A DNA stretch of 56,783 bases from Bacteroidales bacterium (GTDB lineage Bacteria > Bacteroidota > Bacteroidia > Bacteroidales > UBA932): positions 1-56,783 of the forward strand of contig JAFYYM010000045.1 of assembly GCA_017557535.1 (NCBI GenBank). Reading direction: 5' to 3'. The position numbers were made by a program, and so were the translations under genes. Positions 44,083 to 53,383 of the stretch are shown piece by piece. The notes below the pieces were generated by a model that was given only the letters and a program-made list of their open reading frames with translations, was not told where the DNA came from and made no database searches. Position 1 is the first letter of the stretch. The number at the start of each line of letters is the position of its first letter.

Positions 44083-45683
44083 GACGAATCCTTATTACAA
44101 CCGCCTTAATGGCGCTTTGCGCGGCTGGAATATCGGCCCAGGACCTCAAGTCCGGACCGTATGACCTCCCGTACAAGAACACCTATGTCAAGAATATCTT
44201 CGTCTCGGAGAACTCTTTCCGGACGATGAAGCCGGAGACAAAGTCTCCCAAATCTTTCAAGGAGGCGCAGAAGATTCTTCCATCTCCTATATGGGAGGGC
44301 CATGAGAAGGAGATTGAGATGTACTGGCATGCCTGGAAGATCGCTGTCGGCAACATCCGACAGCCTCAGGAGGGCTCAGGCTTCGTCTCCCCGTATCTTG
44401 ATGTCGCTTACAACGGGAATATATTCATGTGGGATGATTCTTTCATGATGATGTTCGCCCGTTACGGGTACCGTTTCTTCCCATTCCAGAGGACGCTGGA
44501 TAATTTCTACGCCAAGCAGCACCAAGATGGTTTCATCTGCCGGGAGATCCGCGCGGATGGCTCCGACTGCTTCGAGCGCTACGATCCCACTTCCACTGGC
44601 CCCGATCTTCTGCCGTGGGCTGAATTGCTGTATTACAAGCAGTTCGGGGATATCGACAGGCTCCATAAGGTGTTCCCAGCCCTTGTGGCTTACGCCCAGT
44701 GGTGGAAGCTCAACCGCACTTGGAAGGACGGAACCTACTGGTCCAGCGGCTGGGGTACCGGTATGGACAACATGCCCCGCGTCCCGGAAGGATATAACCA
44801 GATATTCTCCAACGGCCACATGACGTGGCTGGACACCAACCTCCAGCAATATCTTGTGAACGACTGCCTTATGCAGATCGGATTCTACATCGAGCGCTGG
44901 CAGGAGATAGAGGAGATGGAGGATGAGATGAAGTTCCTGAAGAAGTGGATAAACGAGAATATGTGGGATGAGGAGACAGGTTTCCTGTACGATGTCTATG
45001 GAGATGGAAGTCGCAACTCCACAAAGGGTATCTCCGCTTTCTGGGCTCTCAAGACAGATGTCCTGGACAAGGATAAATTGGATCGCGTTGTGGCTCATCT
45101 GTCGGATGAGAAAGAGTTCTCAAGAGTCCACAGGGTGCCTTCTCTCTCGGCCGACCATCCGAAGTACAACCCGAAGGGCCGTTACTGGCAGGGTGGGATC
45201 TGGCCCGGAGCCAACTATATGGTAATCAGTGGTCTTTGGGAGAGAGGATATCGCAAGGAGGCTATGGAGATTGCCTGCAACCACTTCGACAATGTGTTCA
45301 AAGTCTGGCAGGACACCGGCACTTTCTGGGAGTATTACTCGCCGGAGGAGACCGCTCCCGGCTTTATGGCGCGCAAGGATTTTGTCGGTTGGACAGGCCT
45401 TCCGCCGATCGCCGTTTTCATCGAATATATACTCGGCATCCGTTCTGACTTCAGCGAGGGCAAGGTTGAGTGGGATGTCCACAATCTCGAGGCTCACGGC
45501 ATCGACAGGTACCCGTTCGGCCCTGAGGGAGTCGTGTCTCTCAAGACAGCCTCCCGTAAAACCCCTTCTGACAAACCAGTCATCACAGTAACCACAAATA
45601 TTCCTTTTGATTTCACCGTGACGTGGGGAGACGGACAGACCGCTACCGTCCATGTTGAAAAAAGCGGCAAGGTAACACTTTAG
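44079..45683 (+). CDS. GH63/MGH1-like (alpha/alpha)6 glycoside hydrolase
   Basis: A 534-aa secreted protein (signal ending ISAQ) with an (alpha/alpha)6-barrel pattern. Key segments include FMWDDSFM, SGWGTGMDNMPR (probable acid Asp), GGIWPGANYMV and TFWEYYSPE (probable Glu), as in GH63 and related mannosylglycerate hydrolase-like enzymes of clan GH-G. GH63 enzymes release alpha-glucose, for example from glucosylated high-mannose N-glycans, and some act on glucosyl- or mannosylglycerate. Substrate unproven. It overlaps the phosphatase fusion (ATGA) and lies 12 bases before the ROK gene. Confidence 0.82.
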   Translation: MRRILITTALMALCAAGISAQDLKSGPYDLPYKNTYVKNIFVSENSFRTMKPETKSPKSFKEAQKILPSPIWEGHEKEIEMYWHAWKIAVGNIRQPQEGSGFVSPYLDVAYNGNIFMWDDSFMMMFARYGYRFFPFQRTLDNFYAKQHQDGFICREIRADGSDCFERYDPTSTGPDLLPWAELLYYKQFGDIDRLHKVFPALVAYAQWWKLNRTWKDGTYWSSGWGTGMDNMPRVPEGYNQIFSNGHMTWLDTNLQQYLVNDCLMQIGFYIERWQEIEEMEDEMKFLKKWINENMWDEETGFLYDVYGDGSRNSTKGISAFWALKTDVLDKDKLDRVVAHLSDEKEFSRVHRVPSLSADHPKYNPKGRYWQGGIWPGANYMVISGLWERGYRKEAMEIACNHFDNVFKVWQDTGTFWEYYSPEETAPGFMARKDFVGWTGLPPIAVFIEYILGIRSDFSEGKVEWDVHNLEAHGIDRYPFGPEGVVSLKTASRKTPSDKPVITVTTNIPFDFTVTWGDGQTATVHVEKSGKVTL

Positions 45684-45695
45684 TAAATTTACTTT

Positions 45696-46529
45696 ATGAG
45701 AATCGCTATTGATCTCGGCGGAACCAATGTGCGTGTGGCAACCGTCCTTCCCAATGGGAACATAGGCAGGATTGTCTCTGAGCCCACTTTGTCCAGTGGC
45801 AGTGAGCGTGTGGTTTTGGAGCAGCTGTTCCGTTTAATTGACACCCTGATAACCCCTGATGTGGATGGGATAGGAATCGGGGTCCCTTCAGTTGTCAACA
45901 CCGAAGAGGGCATAGTCTACAATGTGGTTGGCATCCCTTCCTGGCAAGAGGTACACTTGAAAGAGATCCTTGAAGACAGGTATCATGTTAATGTCGCTAT
46001 AGACAATGACTGTAATTGCTTCGCTCTCGGAGTGACTCGTTTCGGCAAGGATGGCCCCCACAAGGAGGCTTTCTGCGCCACTCTTGGTACTGGTGTGGGC
46101 GGTTCGTTAGTAGTTGATGGGAGGCTTTACCGCGGGCGCAATGCTGGGGCTGGGGAGATAGGTAGCATACCTTATCTTGACAAGGATTATGAGTATTACT
46201 GCAGCAGCCGTTTTTTCGTGGGAAAAGGAACCACAGGAAAGGATGCCGCCATCGCGGCCGCGGGAGGGGATTCTGAGGCTTTGGCCATAATGGATGAATT
46301 CGGTGGACATATCGGCAAACTGGTCCAGATGATCATGTTCGCCTATGATCCTTCCGTAATCATCCTAGGTGGTAGCATCGCCAAGGCTTTCCCTTTATAT
46401 AGCGAACCTATGTGGCGGATTATCAATGAGTTCCCCTATCCTAAGAGTGTGGAGAACCTCAATCTTTACGCCACCGACCTGGATCATCCCGGAATTCTTG
46501 GCGCCGCCCTTCTCTGCGGAGAGTTATAG
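45696..46529 (+). CDS. ROK family sugar kinase
   Basis: A 277-aa cytoplasmic kinase. The ATP-binding motif DLGGTNVRVA, the catalytic Asp in AIDNDCNC, and GTGVGGSLVVDG are typical of ROK kinases. The usual zinc motif (CxCGxxGC) is replaced by a segment reading EYYCSSRFF, a variant I recall in Bacteroidota members. It would phosphorylate the monosaccharide released by the locus, mannose or glucose. It is the only cytoplasmic enzyme in the cluster. Confidence 0.9.
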   Translation: MRIAIDLGGTNVRVATVLPNGNIGRIVSEPTLSSGSERVVLEQLFRLIDTLITPDVDGIGIGVPSVVNTEEGIVYNVVGIPSWQEVHLKEILEDRYHVNVAIDNDCNCFALGVTRFGKDGPHKEAFCATLGTGVGGSLVVDGRLYRGRNAGAGEIGSIPYLDKDYEYYCSSRFFVGKGTTGKDAAIAAAGGDSEALAIMDEFGGHIGKLVQMIMFAYDPSVIILGGSIAKAFPLYSEPMWRIINEFPYPKSVENLNLYATDLDHPGILGAALLCGEL

Positions 46530-46530
46530 T

Positions 46531-46558
46531 TTGTCATTCCGGACGAAGTTAAGAATCT
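46531..46558 (+). repeat. Degenerate extragenic repeat (GTCATTCCG...GAATCT type)
   Basis: TTGTCATTCCGGACGAAG...AAGAATCT resembles the short extragenic repeats of the form GTCATTCCGAGCGAAGCGAGGAATCT seen in many bacteria. It begins one base after the ROK stop. A related unit lies at 55149. Confidence 0.45.
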
Positions 46559-46571
46559 AATAACCATCAAT

Positions 46572-48299
46572 ATGAAACGAATCCTCCTTCTGGCGTTACT
46601 GCCTCTTCTGACTTTTTCCTGCAAGAATGATAAAGCGTCCGTCGAGACACTCCCTGTCATGTCCTTCAATGTCCGTTACGGCACTGCTGATGATGGTGAC
46701 AATATATGGGAGAATCGCCGCGATGCCGCCTGCGCGATGATCTTGGATCAGAGGCCGGCTGTTTTTGGAGTCCAGGAAGCTCTTGATTTCCAATTAGATT
46801 ACTTTGTGGAGAAATGCCCTGGCTACAAATGTGTCGGAGTTGGCCGTGAGGATGGTATCCACGATGGTGAGCATATGTCTGTGTTCTATGACACGGATCG
46901 GATCGAGTTGAGAGAGTGGGGGACCTACTGGCTTTCAGAGACACCTTTTGAGCCATCCCTGGGGTGGGATGCGGCATGCCGCCGCACGGCCACCTGGACC
47001 TTGCTATATGACAAAGCGGCCGACCGTTCTTTCTATTTCGTGAACACCCATCTAGACCATGTCGGTAGGGAAGCGAGACGTAAAGGTCTGCTCCTTTTGG
47101 TCGACCGTATAGGCGCTATGAATCCGGATGGCTATCCGATGATTCTCACAGGTGACATGAATGTCATTCCAGAGGATCCTTGCCTTACCGAACTCCGCAA
47201 CCTTATGTCCGACGCGCGCCAGACAGCTCCGGAGACTGACAATGAGGTCACCTGGCACGACTGGGGCAAGATCACGAGCGGCAAGCCTATTGACTATGTG
47301 TTTTATTCAGGCTTCGAAGGATGCGATAAGTTCGAGGTTATCCGTCAGGCTTATCCAGGCGCTCCTTTTGTCTCCGACCACTATCCGGTGAAGGCTATTC
47401 TTCATTATGGAGCGGCTCCCGAGGTGAAGAAGGTCGAACCGGTGGCTGAGGCTCCCAAGTATATCGTCGATGTGGAGGCCCATAGGGGCGGAATGGGGCT
47501 TTATCCCGAGGAATCCCTCCCGGCGATGCTCAACTCCGTCAAGTTGGGCGTCAACACCCTTGAGATGGACCTTTGTGTCACTAAGGACAAAAAGGTCATC
47601 CTTTCCCATGATAAATACTTCCATCCCCGTTACTCAACCCGTCCGGACGGAACGCCGGTTTTGGGCGGTGATCCTAAGACGTATCTTTATCACTTGCCCT
47701 ATAGCGAGGTGGCAAAATGGGATGTGGGAATCAAATACAATCCAGGATGGCCCGAGAAGCACTGTATGCCAGTCTGTAAACCCATCGCTTCAGAGGTTAT
47801 TTCAGCTGTTGAGGCATGGACAAAGGAGAATGGACACTATCCGATGCATTATGACATTGAGATCAAGAGTGATCCTGATTACGATGGCGGTGTCGAAGGC
47901 GTGGATTGGCCTGAGTATCATGAATACACAGACCTCTGTATGGCGATGATGGAATCTCTGGGACTCGGTGACCGCCTGATGATCCAGTGTTTTGATGAGA
48001 GGGCTCTGAATTATATTAACGAGAAGTATCCCGGTCACACTCTCGCATTCCTTGTGGAGGGCTGGGAGACGGATTTCGACCAGTATATGGCTCTTCTGAA
48101 CTTCACTCCACAGTGGCTTAGCGCCCCCCATGAGAATGTTGATAAAGCCCTTGTTGAGAAGGCTCATGCCAGAGGTATGAAGGTTAATACCTGGACGGTG
48201 GACGATCCTGATGAGATGAGACGTCTTATCGCAGCCGGAGTCGACGCCATCATCTCCAACTATCCCGATCGCCTGTTGCAAGTCGTTAAAGAGTATTGA
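46572..48299 (+). CDS. Fusion: EEP phosphatase/phosphodiesterase + glycerophosphodiester phosphodiesterase
   Basis: A 575-aa lipoprotein (lipobox LLTFSCK). The N-terminal EEP domain (about residues 28-280) has [29 protein letters not shown] and SDHYPVKA, so its metal and catalytic residues are complete. The C-terminal GDPD domain (about 298-572) has [22 protein letters not shown] and LSHDKYF, again complete (His-Arg, Glu-x-Asp, His). The protein should carry two different phosphoesterase sites on the cell envelope. It fits a role in stripping phosphate-linked groups from the imported or surface-bound glycan. No close functional match is recalled for this pairing. Confidence 0.9.
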   Translation: MKRILLLALLPLLTFSCKNDKASVETLPVMSFNVRYGTADDGDNIWENRRDAACAMILDQRPAVFGVQEALDFQLDYFVEKCPGYKCVGVGREDGIHDGEHMSVFYDTDRIELREWGTYWLSETPFEPSLGWDAACRRTATWTLLYDKAADRSFYFVNTHLDHVGREARRKGLLLLVDRIGAMNPDGYPMILTGDMNVIPEDPCLTELRNLMSDARQTAPETDNEVTWHDWGKITSGKPIDYVFYSGFEGCDKFEVIRQAYPGAPFVSDHYPVKAILHYGAAPEVKKVEPVAEAPKYIVDVEAHRGGMGLYPEESLPAMLNSVKLGVNTLEMDLCVTKDKKVILSHDKYFHPRYSTRPDGTPVLGGDPKTYLYHLPYSEVAKWDVGIKYNPGWPEKHCMPVCKPIASEVISAVEAWTKENGHYPMHYDIEIKSDPDYDGGVEGVDWPEYHEYTDLCMAMMESLGLGDRLMIQCFDERALNYINEKYPGHTLAFLVEGWETDFDQYMALLNFTPQWLSAPHENVDKALVEKAHARGMKVNTWTVDDPDEMRRLIAAGVDAIISNYPDRLLQVVKEY

Positions 48300-48392
48300 T
48301 TTAAAGTAACCCAATGTCACAAAACCGGGGAGTTTTGCGCGTTTTGGGAAAAGTAATACGCAAATTGACGCGATTGAAGAAAACCGTTTTTA

Positions 48393-48400
48393 TAACTTTG
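48393..48400 (+). promoter_or_regulatory. -7 element TAACTTTG upstream of susC
   Basis: TAACTTTG lies 82 bases before ATG 48483. TTG occurs at 48374-48376 and 48365-48367, with spacings of 16 and 25 bases, neither ideal. The gap 48300-48482 holds nothing else recognisable. Confidence 0.5.
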
Positions 48401-48482
48401 CTTGTTACTTATGCGGTATTGTGGGTTTTTACGAACACTAATTGAACACTATATTTTTACCAAACCAATTAATTATCAAAAC

Positions 48483-51400
48483 ATGTTTTCCAAGAAGCTA
48501 TTCTGCGTGGTTGCTATGCTGATTATCAGTGTAGCGGCAAGTTTTGGTGTTTACGCCCAGAACGTGACAGTACGCGGAACCGTCAAGGATGCGACCGGCC
48601 CGGTTGTGGGAGCGGTTGTGCTCAGCGGCGGAGCTAACGCTGTCACGGATGTGAATGGAAACTATTCCATTACAGTTCCCTCGAACGCTGTTCTTGAGGT
48701 TTCGTGTCTAGGTTATCAGACCCAGAACGTCAACGTCAACGGCCGTTCAGTTATCGACGTCGTCCTTTCTGAGGATGTCGAGATGCTCCAGGAGGCTGTC
48801 GCCCTCGGTTACGGTGCCCAAACCAAGAAGAAGGACCTGTCCGCTTCTGTAGGTATTGTATCCAATCCCGAGAAGCTCGCTGGCCGTCCTGTCACTTCGA
48901 CGACCGGTATGCTCCAGGGCCAGATCCCTGGTGTGGTCGTTTCCTATTCCAATGGTTCGCCTACCAGCGGCCCTGGCATCCTCATCCGTGGACAAGGTTC
49001 CCGTAATGGTGATGGTGTTCTCTGGGTTGTTGATGGTGTCCCTGGTGGTCCTATCACTTCCATGAATGACATTGAGAGCATCGTAGTCCTTAAGGATGCT
49101 GCCTCCGCCGCTATCTACGGAGCCTCCTCTGGAGCTGGCGGTGTTATCATCGTCACGACCAAGAAGGCAGGCAACGGTATCCATGTCGAGTATGACCTCG
49201 TCACCGGTATCCGCCACGCCAGCAACCTTCCCGAGTGCCTCACCGCTGAGGAGGAGATCCAGATGAGGACCATTTCCTCCAAAAACGCTGGGATCACCCT
49301 TGACACAGGTTAGAATCCTGAGATCAACCCTTGGATCGCTACCACTCGCACCGACTGGATGGACGAGATTTTCCGTGACGCGCTCTATCAGCGTCACACC
49401 GCCACTCTGAACTATGGTACTGACGCTCTTAAGAGCCGTCTGACCTTCACCTTCAGCGACAACCCCGGAGTTCTGGTGGGAACATACTCCCGTAGCTTGG
49501 GTGTCCGTTACAATGGCCAGTACCAGATGAACAAGTGGCTCAAGATCACCGAGAACATCCACTTCGGTGACGGCAAGAGCCGCGGTACTGACACTGGTTC
49601 CAGCCACACCGGAACCATCCTCTCAGCTCTCTATATGCCGCCGTCCGCTGAGGCTTACGCCACCGCGGGACCTTACGCCGGTTCATTCGGTGGTACCACG
49701 ACCGAGGATCCCGAATATGTCGCCAAGTATGGTAACAACTTCGCCGGTCTTCACGGTGACGCCGTGAACCCCCTGCGTTTGTTGCTCGCTGACACTTCCT
49801 ATGGCCACAGCATCAGCTTCTGGTCCACGACCGGAATCGAGATCGCCAACATCGTCAAAGGTCTCAAGTTCCTCGACCAGTTCTCATACAACGTGGGTCA
49901 GGGTATAAGCAAGAACTTCACTCCGAAGCGTCCTGAGATCGGTAAGCCCAGCCTCACCAACTCTTTGAGTGAGAGCGCCAGCCGCAGCGACTCTTGGCGT
50001 AACGAGGCCACCCTCACCTACGACCGCACCTTCGGCAAGCACACTGTCGGAGCTCTCGGCGCTGTCACCATTAACAGGCAGTGGGGCCGTGGATTCGGAG
50101 TAAGCGCATCTTCCTTCGACATCGAGGCGCCTTCCATGCAGTATATGGCTTTCGCAGGCAGCTACGGTATTCCTACCGACTACTACAGCGGTCCTGACGC
50201 CAACATCGCTTTCGTTGCCCGTGGATCATACAGCTTCGATGACCGTTATTTCTTCACCGCCTCCTGGCGTCGTGATTACGCCGGCCGTCTGCCTCTTGGA
50301 CACAACTATGGCGACTTCCCGGCCGTGACCGGTGCTTGGAAAATCTCCAGCGAGCCTTTCTTCCCGAAGAGTGACAATATCAACCTCGTTAAGGTTCGTG
50401 CTTCCTGGGGCCGCGTTGGTAACCTGGGTTCCATCGGTTGGAACTACAAGTCCCCGACCCTCAGCCAGATGGGAGACAACACCGATAACAGGATGGCTGG
50501 ACGTGAGCTCGGTGGCCAGATGAGAGGTATCACCTGGTCCCTCACAACCGCTTTCAACCAGGAGCTGACCTGGGAGACCTCGGAGCAGACCGACCTCGGT
50601 CTCGATATCGACCTCTTCAGGGATCGCCTGTCGATGTCCCTCGACCTCTACAATAAGAAGACCTTCAACCTTATCCAGGACCAGACCATGGAATGGCCGA
50701 CCTACATGGGAATTAACCCTAGGAAGATCAACCTCGGTGAGATCAACAACCGTGGTATCGAGTTCGTCGCTACCTGGAGAGACAAGGTTGGCAAGGACTT
50801 CAGCTACTATGTGACAGGTAACATCGCTTACAACCGCAACCGTGTCATCAACACCGGTGTGTTCGACTCAGAAGGTAATTCCGCCCCTTGGGTTGGTGGT
50901 GGCGGCTACGGTCTTGAGACCACAGCCATCTACCGCAGCGAGGTAGGCCAGCCTATCAACTCTTTCTATATGATTCCTTACGAGGGTATATTCCAGAGCA
51001 TTGAGGATATCTGGGATCATCAGAAGGATGGCAAACTCATCCAGCCTGGTGCCCGTCCGGGAGACCTCAAGTTCACCGATGTCAATGGTGACGGAAAGAT
51101 CAACACTGACGACCGTGTCTATCTCGGCAATCCTACCCCTACTCACACCTTCGCTCTTTCCGGAGGCTTCACTTGGAAGAACTTCAATGTCGATGTGATG
51201 CTCCAGGGTGTGGCCGGCAATAAGATCGCCTATATGGCCAAGCAGCTCATCCTCGCTGATGTCGAGGGTAACTTCAGCCGCGCCAAGGAGATCCTCAACG
51301 CTTGGAGTGAGACCAACCGTGACTCCACCATTCCTCTCCTCTCCAGGAACGATCCCAACCAGAACCTCGCTACACCTTCCGGTTGGTATCTCGAGGATGG

Positions 51401-51629
51401 TAGCTACCTCAGGCTCAAGAACTTGACCATTGGCTACGACATTACCAAGGCCATGCGCAAGATCCCTCACTTCGCTGAGAGGAACTCTTCCTGCAACATC
51501 TACTTCTCCGGTGAGAACATGTTCACTCTCACCAAGTACTCCGGAATGGATCCTGAGGTCGGTGGCTACGATACCCTGACCTACCCGGTCCACAAGATTT
51601 TCGCCTTCGGTGTTAAACTCAACTACTAA
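48483..51629 (+). pseudogene. susC: SusC-type TonB-dependent glycan transporter, interrupted by an in-frame TAG
   Basis: The frame runs from ATG 48483 for 1048 residues with one TAG at 49311-49313 (codon 277, TLDTG-stop-NPEINPW); the frame before and after is the same. Upstream are a signal peptide (VYAQ), a carboxypeptidase-regulatory-like domain (about residues 25-100) and the TonB plug (VDGVPGG, KDAASAAIYGASSGAGGVIIV). Downstream is the 22-strand barrel ending FAFGVKLNY. Most likely a Tyr codon became TAG. TAG ends many other genes here, so recoding is unlikely. Unless suppressed or an error, the product is a 276-aa plug fragment. Confidence 0.9.
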
Positions 51630-51635
51630 TGAATA

Positions 51636-51640
51636 GGAGG
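51636..51640 (+). promoter_or_regulatory. Shine-Dalgarno sequence deciding the SusD start
   Basis: GGAGG lies 9 bases before ATG 51650. An earlier in-frame ATG at 51629 overlaps the SusC stop (TAATG) and would put seven charged residues before the signal peptide, so 51650 is preferred. Confidence 0.65.
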
Positions 51641-51649
51641 ACAACACAT

Positions 51650-53356
51650 ATGAAAAAGTACATATATATAGCTTTTGCGGCTCTTTGCGCTTTGACTCTT
51701 GCCTCTTGCGACGATTTCTTGGGTTATTCATCCCAGGGAGCTCCCGCACAGGACAACTTCTTCCTTTCGGACGATCAGGCCAACGGCGCTATTGAGAACT
51801 GCTACTACGGCCTCTTCGAGAGGGACGGAATGTTCAGCCGTGAGATCTATTGGGAGCAGGGTTGCGCCAATGATATGGTATGGGGCAAGACCCGTGGTTT
51901 CAATAATCTCGCCACCCTCACCTACAACGGCAATGAGTCTCCTCTGCTTGACTCATGGAACAGGATTTATAACCGTTACGGTATCCCCAAGGCCAACTGG
52001 GTGATCATGTCTCTCCTTAACAAGCAGGCTGACAAAGGACTTACCCCTGTTGAGACCAGAGTTCTGGGCGAGGGTTATTTCCTCCGCGCGCAGTACCATC
52101 TGCTCGCCGCCTACCGTTACGGCACAAAGGAACTCGGTGTTCCCTTCGTGGCTTACGAGGATGTTGAGGGTGGTTACAACTATACCATTCCTCCGCAGCT
52201 TCCTTCTGTGACTGACAACTACGCCTATATCGTCTCTGACCTCAAGAAGGCTGAGGAACTTCTCCCTCGCCTGGAGGAATACGGCGCTATTGACCGCGGC
52301 CGCGCCCACAAGGCTTCCGCCGCCGCTTTGATGGCGAAGGCTTACGCTTACTGGGCTATGTGGGACAGCTCTCAGTGGTCTAATGTCATCGAGTGCGTCA
52401 ACCGTTTGGAGAGCTCCTACGGACGCGGACTTGTGGACAACTATTCCGACCTCTTCTCCCCGGATTACAGCAAGGGCTTCTACAATAAGGAGTACTGCTG
52501 GGGTATCCCCGGATCAGGTGGCGCTGACTACACTGGTAACGGTGGAGTCGAGCTCCCTGGTGTTATGCTTGAGGACAAGGGCTGGGGCAAGTTCAATGGC
52601 TGGGGCCAGATCAAGCCTTCCTATGACCTCTACGAGGAGATGGCCAAGGATAACGACGACACCAACGGTGACGGTAAATCTGACTATCAGGACACCAAGA
52701 ACGTCCGTTTGGCCACCACTATCCTGGAATACAACGATGAGTTCCAGTATTTCGGTGAGACCATGCGTTTCTACTCACCCGTGAACATCGAGGCCGGTTT
52801 CCAGTGCAACAAGTACATGCAGGCATTCGCTCCTGCCAATCCTATTGCCGCCGGCACCCTTCTTGACAACGGTAACTGGCCTGTCACCAAGGTCATGTGG
52901 CATATCGTCAGGTTCGCTGACTGCTTGCTGCTCCGCGCCGAGGCCAACCTCGCCCTGGGCAATGCCGCCGCTGCCGCGACTGACATCAACAAGGTTCGTG
53001 TCCGTTCGAAACTGAAGCCTCTCGCCGGTCCCGCTACCTGGACTGACCTGTATCACGAGCGCCGTTGCGAGCTCGCTTTCGAGTTCGCCGCCGACCATGC
53101 TTTCGACTGCAAGAGGTGGGCTGTCTCTGGTGCCTCTGAGATCAAGGCTCTTGCCATCAATGAGCTGAACTCCCATCCGAGGGTCCGTATTTACGACGAC
53201 CGTATGGATCCGGAATCCAACTATGTGATCGGTCCTTATCAGGATTACATGTCCCCTGTCAAGGTTTGGAGAGACCAGTGTCTCACCTTCCCTTATCCTA
53301 CCGACGAAATCACCAAGGCGAACGGAGCTCTCCAGAATCCTCCGTCCTGGCGATAG
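51650..53356 (+). CDS. susD: SusD/RagB family surface glycan-binding lipoprotein
   Basis: A 568-aa lipoprotein (lipobox TLASCDD). SusD features include the N-terminal half with TPR-like helices (LGEGYFLRAQYHLLAAYRYG) and the C-terminal RagB/SusD segment DCLLLRAEANLALGNAAAA, DINKVRVRS and LYHERRCELAFE. It caps the SusC barrel and binds the oligosaccharide. Intact, in contrast to SusC. It overlaps or abuts SusC, as in nearly all such pairs. Codons are strongly biased, consistent with high expression. Confidence 0.95.
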   Translation: MKKYIYIAFAALCALTLASCDDFLGYSSQGAPAQDNFFLSDDQANGAIENCYYGLFERDGMFSREIYWEQGCANDMVWGKTRGFNNLATLTYNGNESPLLDSWNRIYNRYGIPKANWVIMSLLNKQADKGLTPVETRVLGEGYFLRAQYHLLAAYRYGTKELGVPFVAYEDVEGGYNYTIPPQLPSVTDNYAYIVSDLKKAEELLPRLEEYGAIDRGRAHKASAAALMAKAYAYWAMWDSSQWSNVIECVNRLESSYGRGLVDNYSDLFSPDYSKGFYNKEYCWGIPGSGGADYTGNGGVELPGVMLEDKGWGKFNGWGQIKPSYDLYEEMAKDNDDTNGDGKSDYQDTKNVRLATTILEYNDEFQYFGETMRFYSPVNIEAGFQCNKYMQAFAPANPIAAGTLLDNGNWPVTKVMWHIVRFADCLLLRAEANLALGNAAAAATDINKVRVRSKLKPLAGPATWTDLYHERRCELAFEFAADHAFDCKRWAVSGASEIKALAINELNSHPRVRIYDDRMDPESNYVIGPYQDYMSPVKVWRDQCLTFPYPTDEITKANGALQNPPSWR

Positions 53357-53383
53357 TTTGATGACTTTAAAAAGATATAAAAT

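Noticed and set aside
49311-49313. Stop-codon recoding (TAG as an amino acid)
   Set aside because: TAG is the natural stop of several intact genes in the window, so a genome-wide recoding is not supported.
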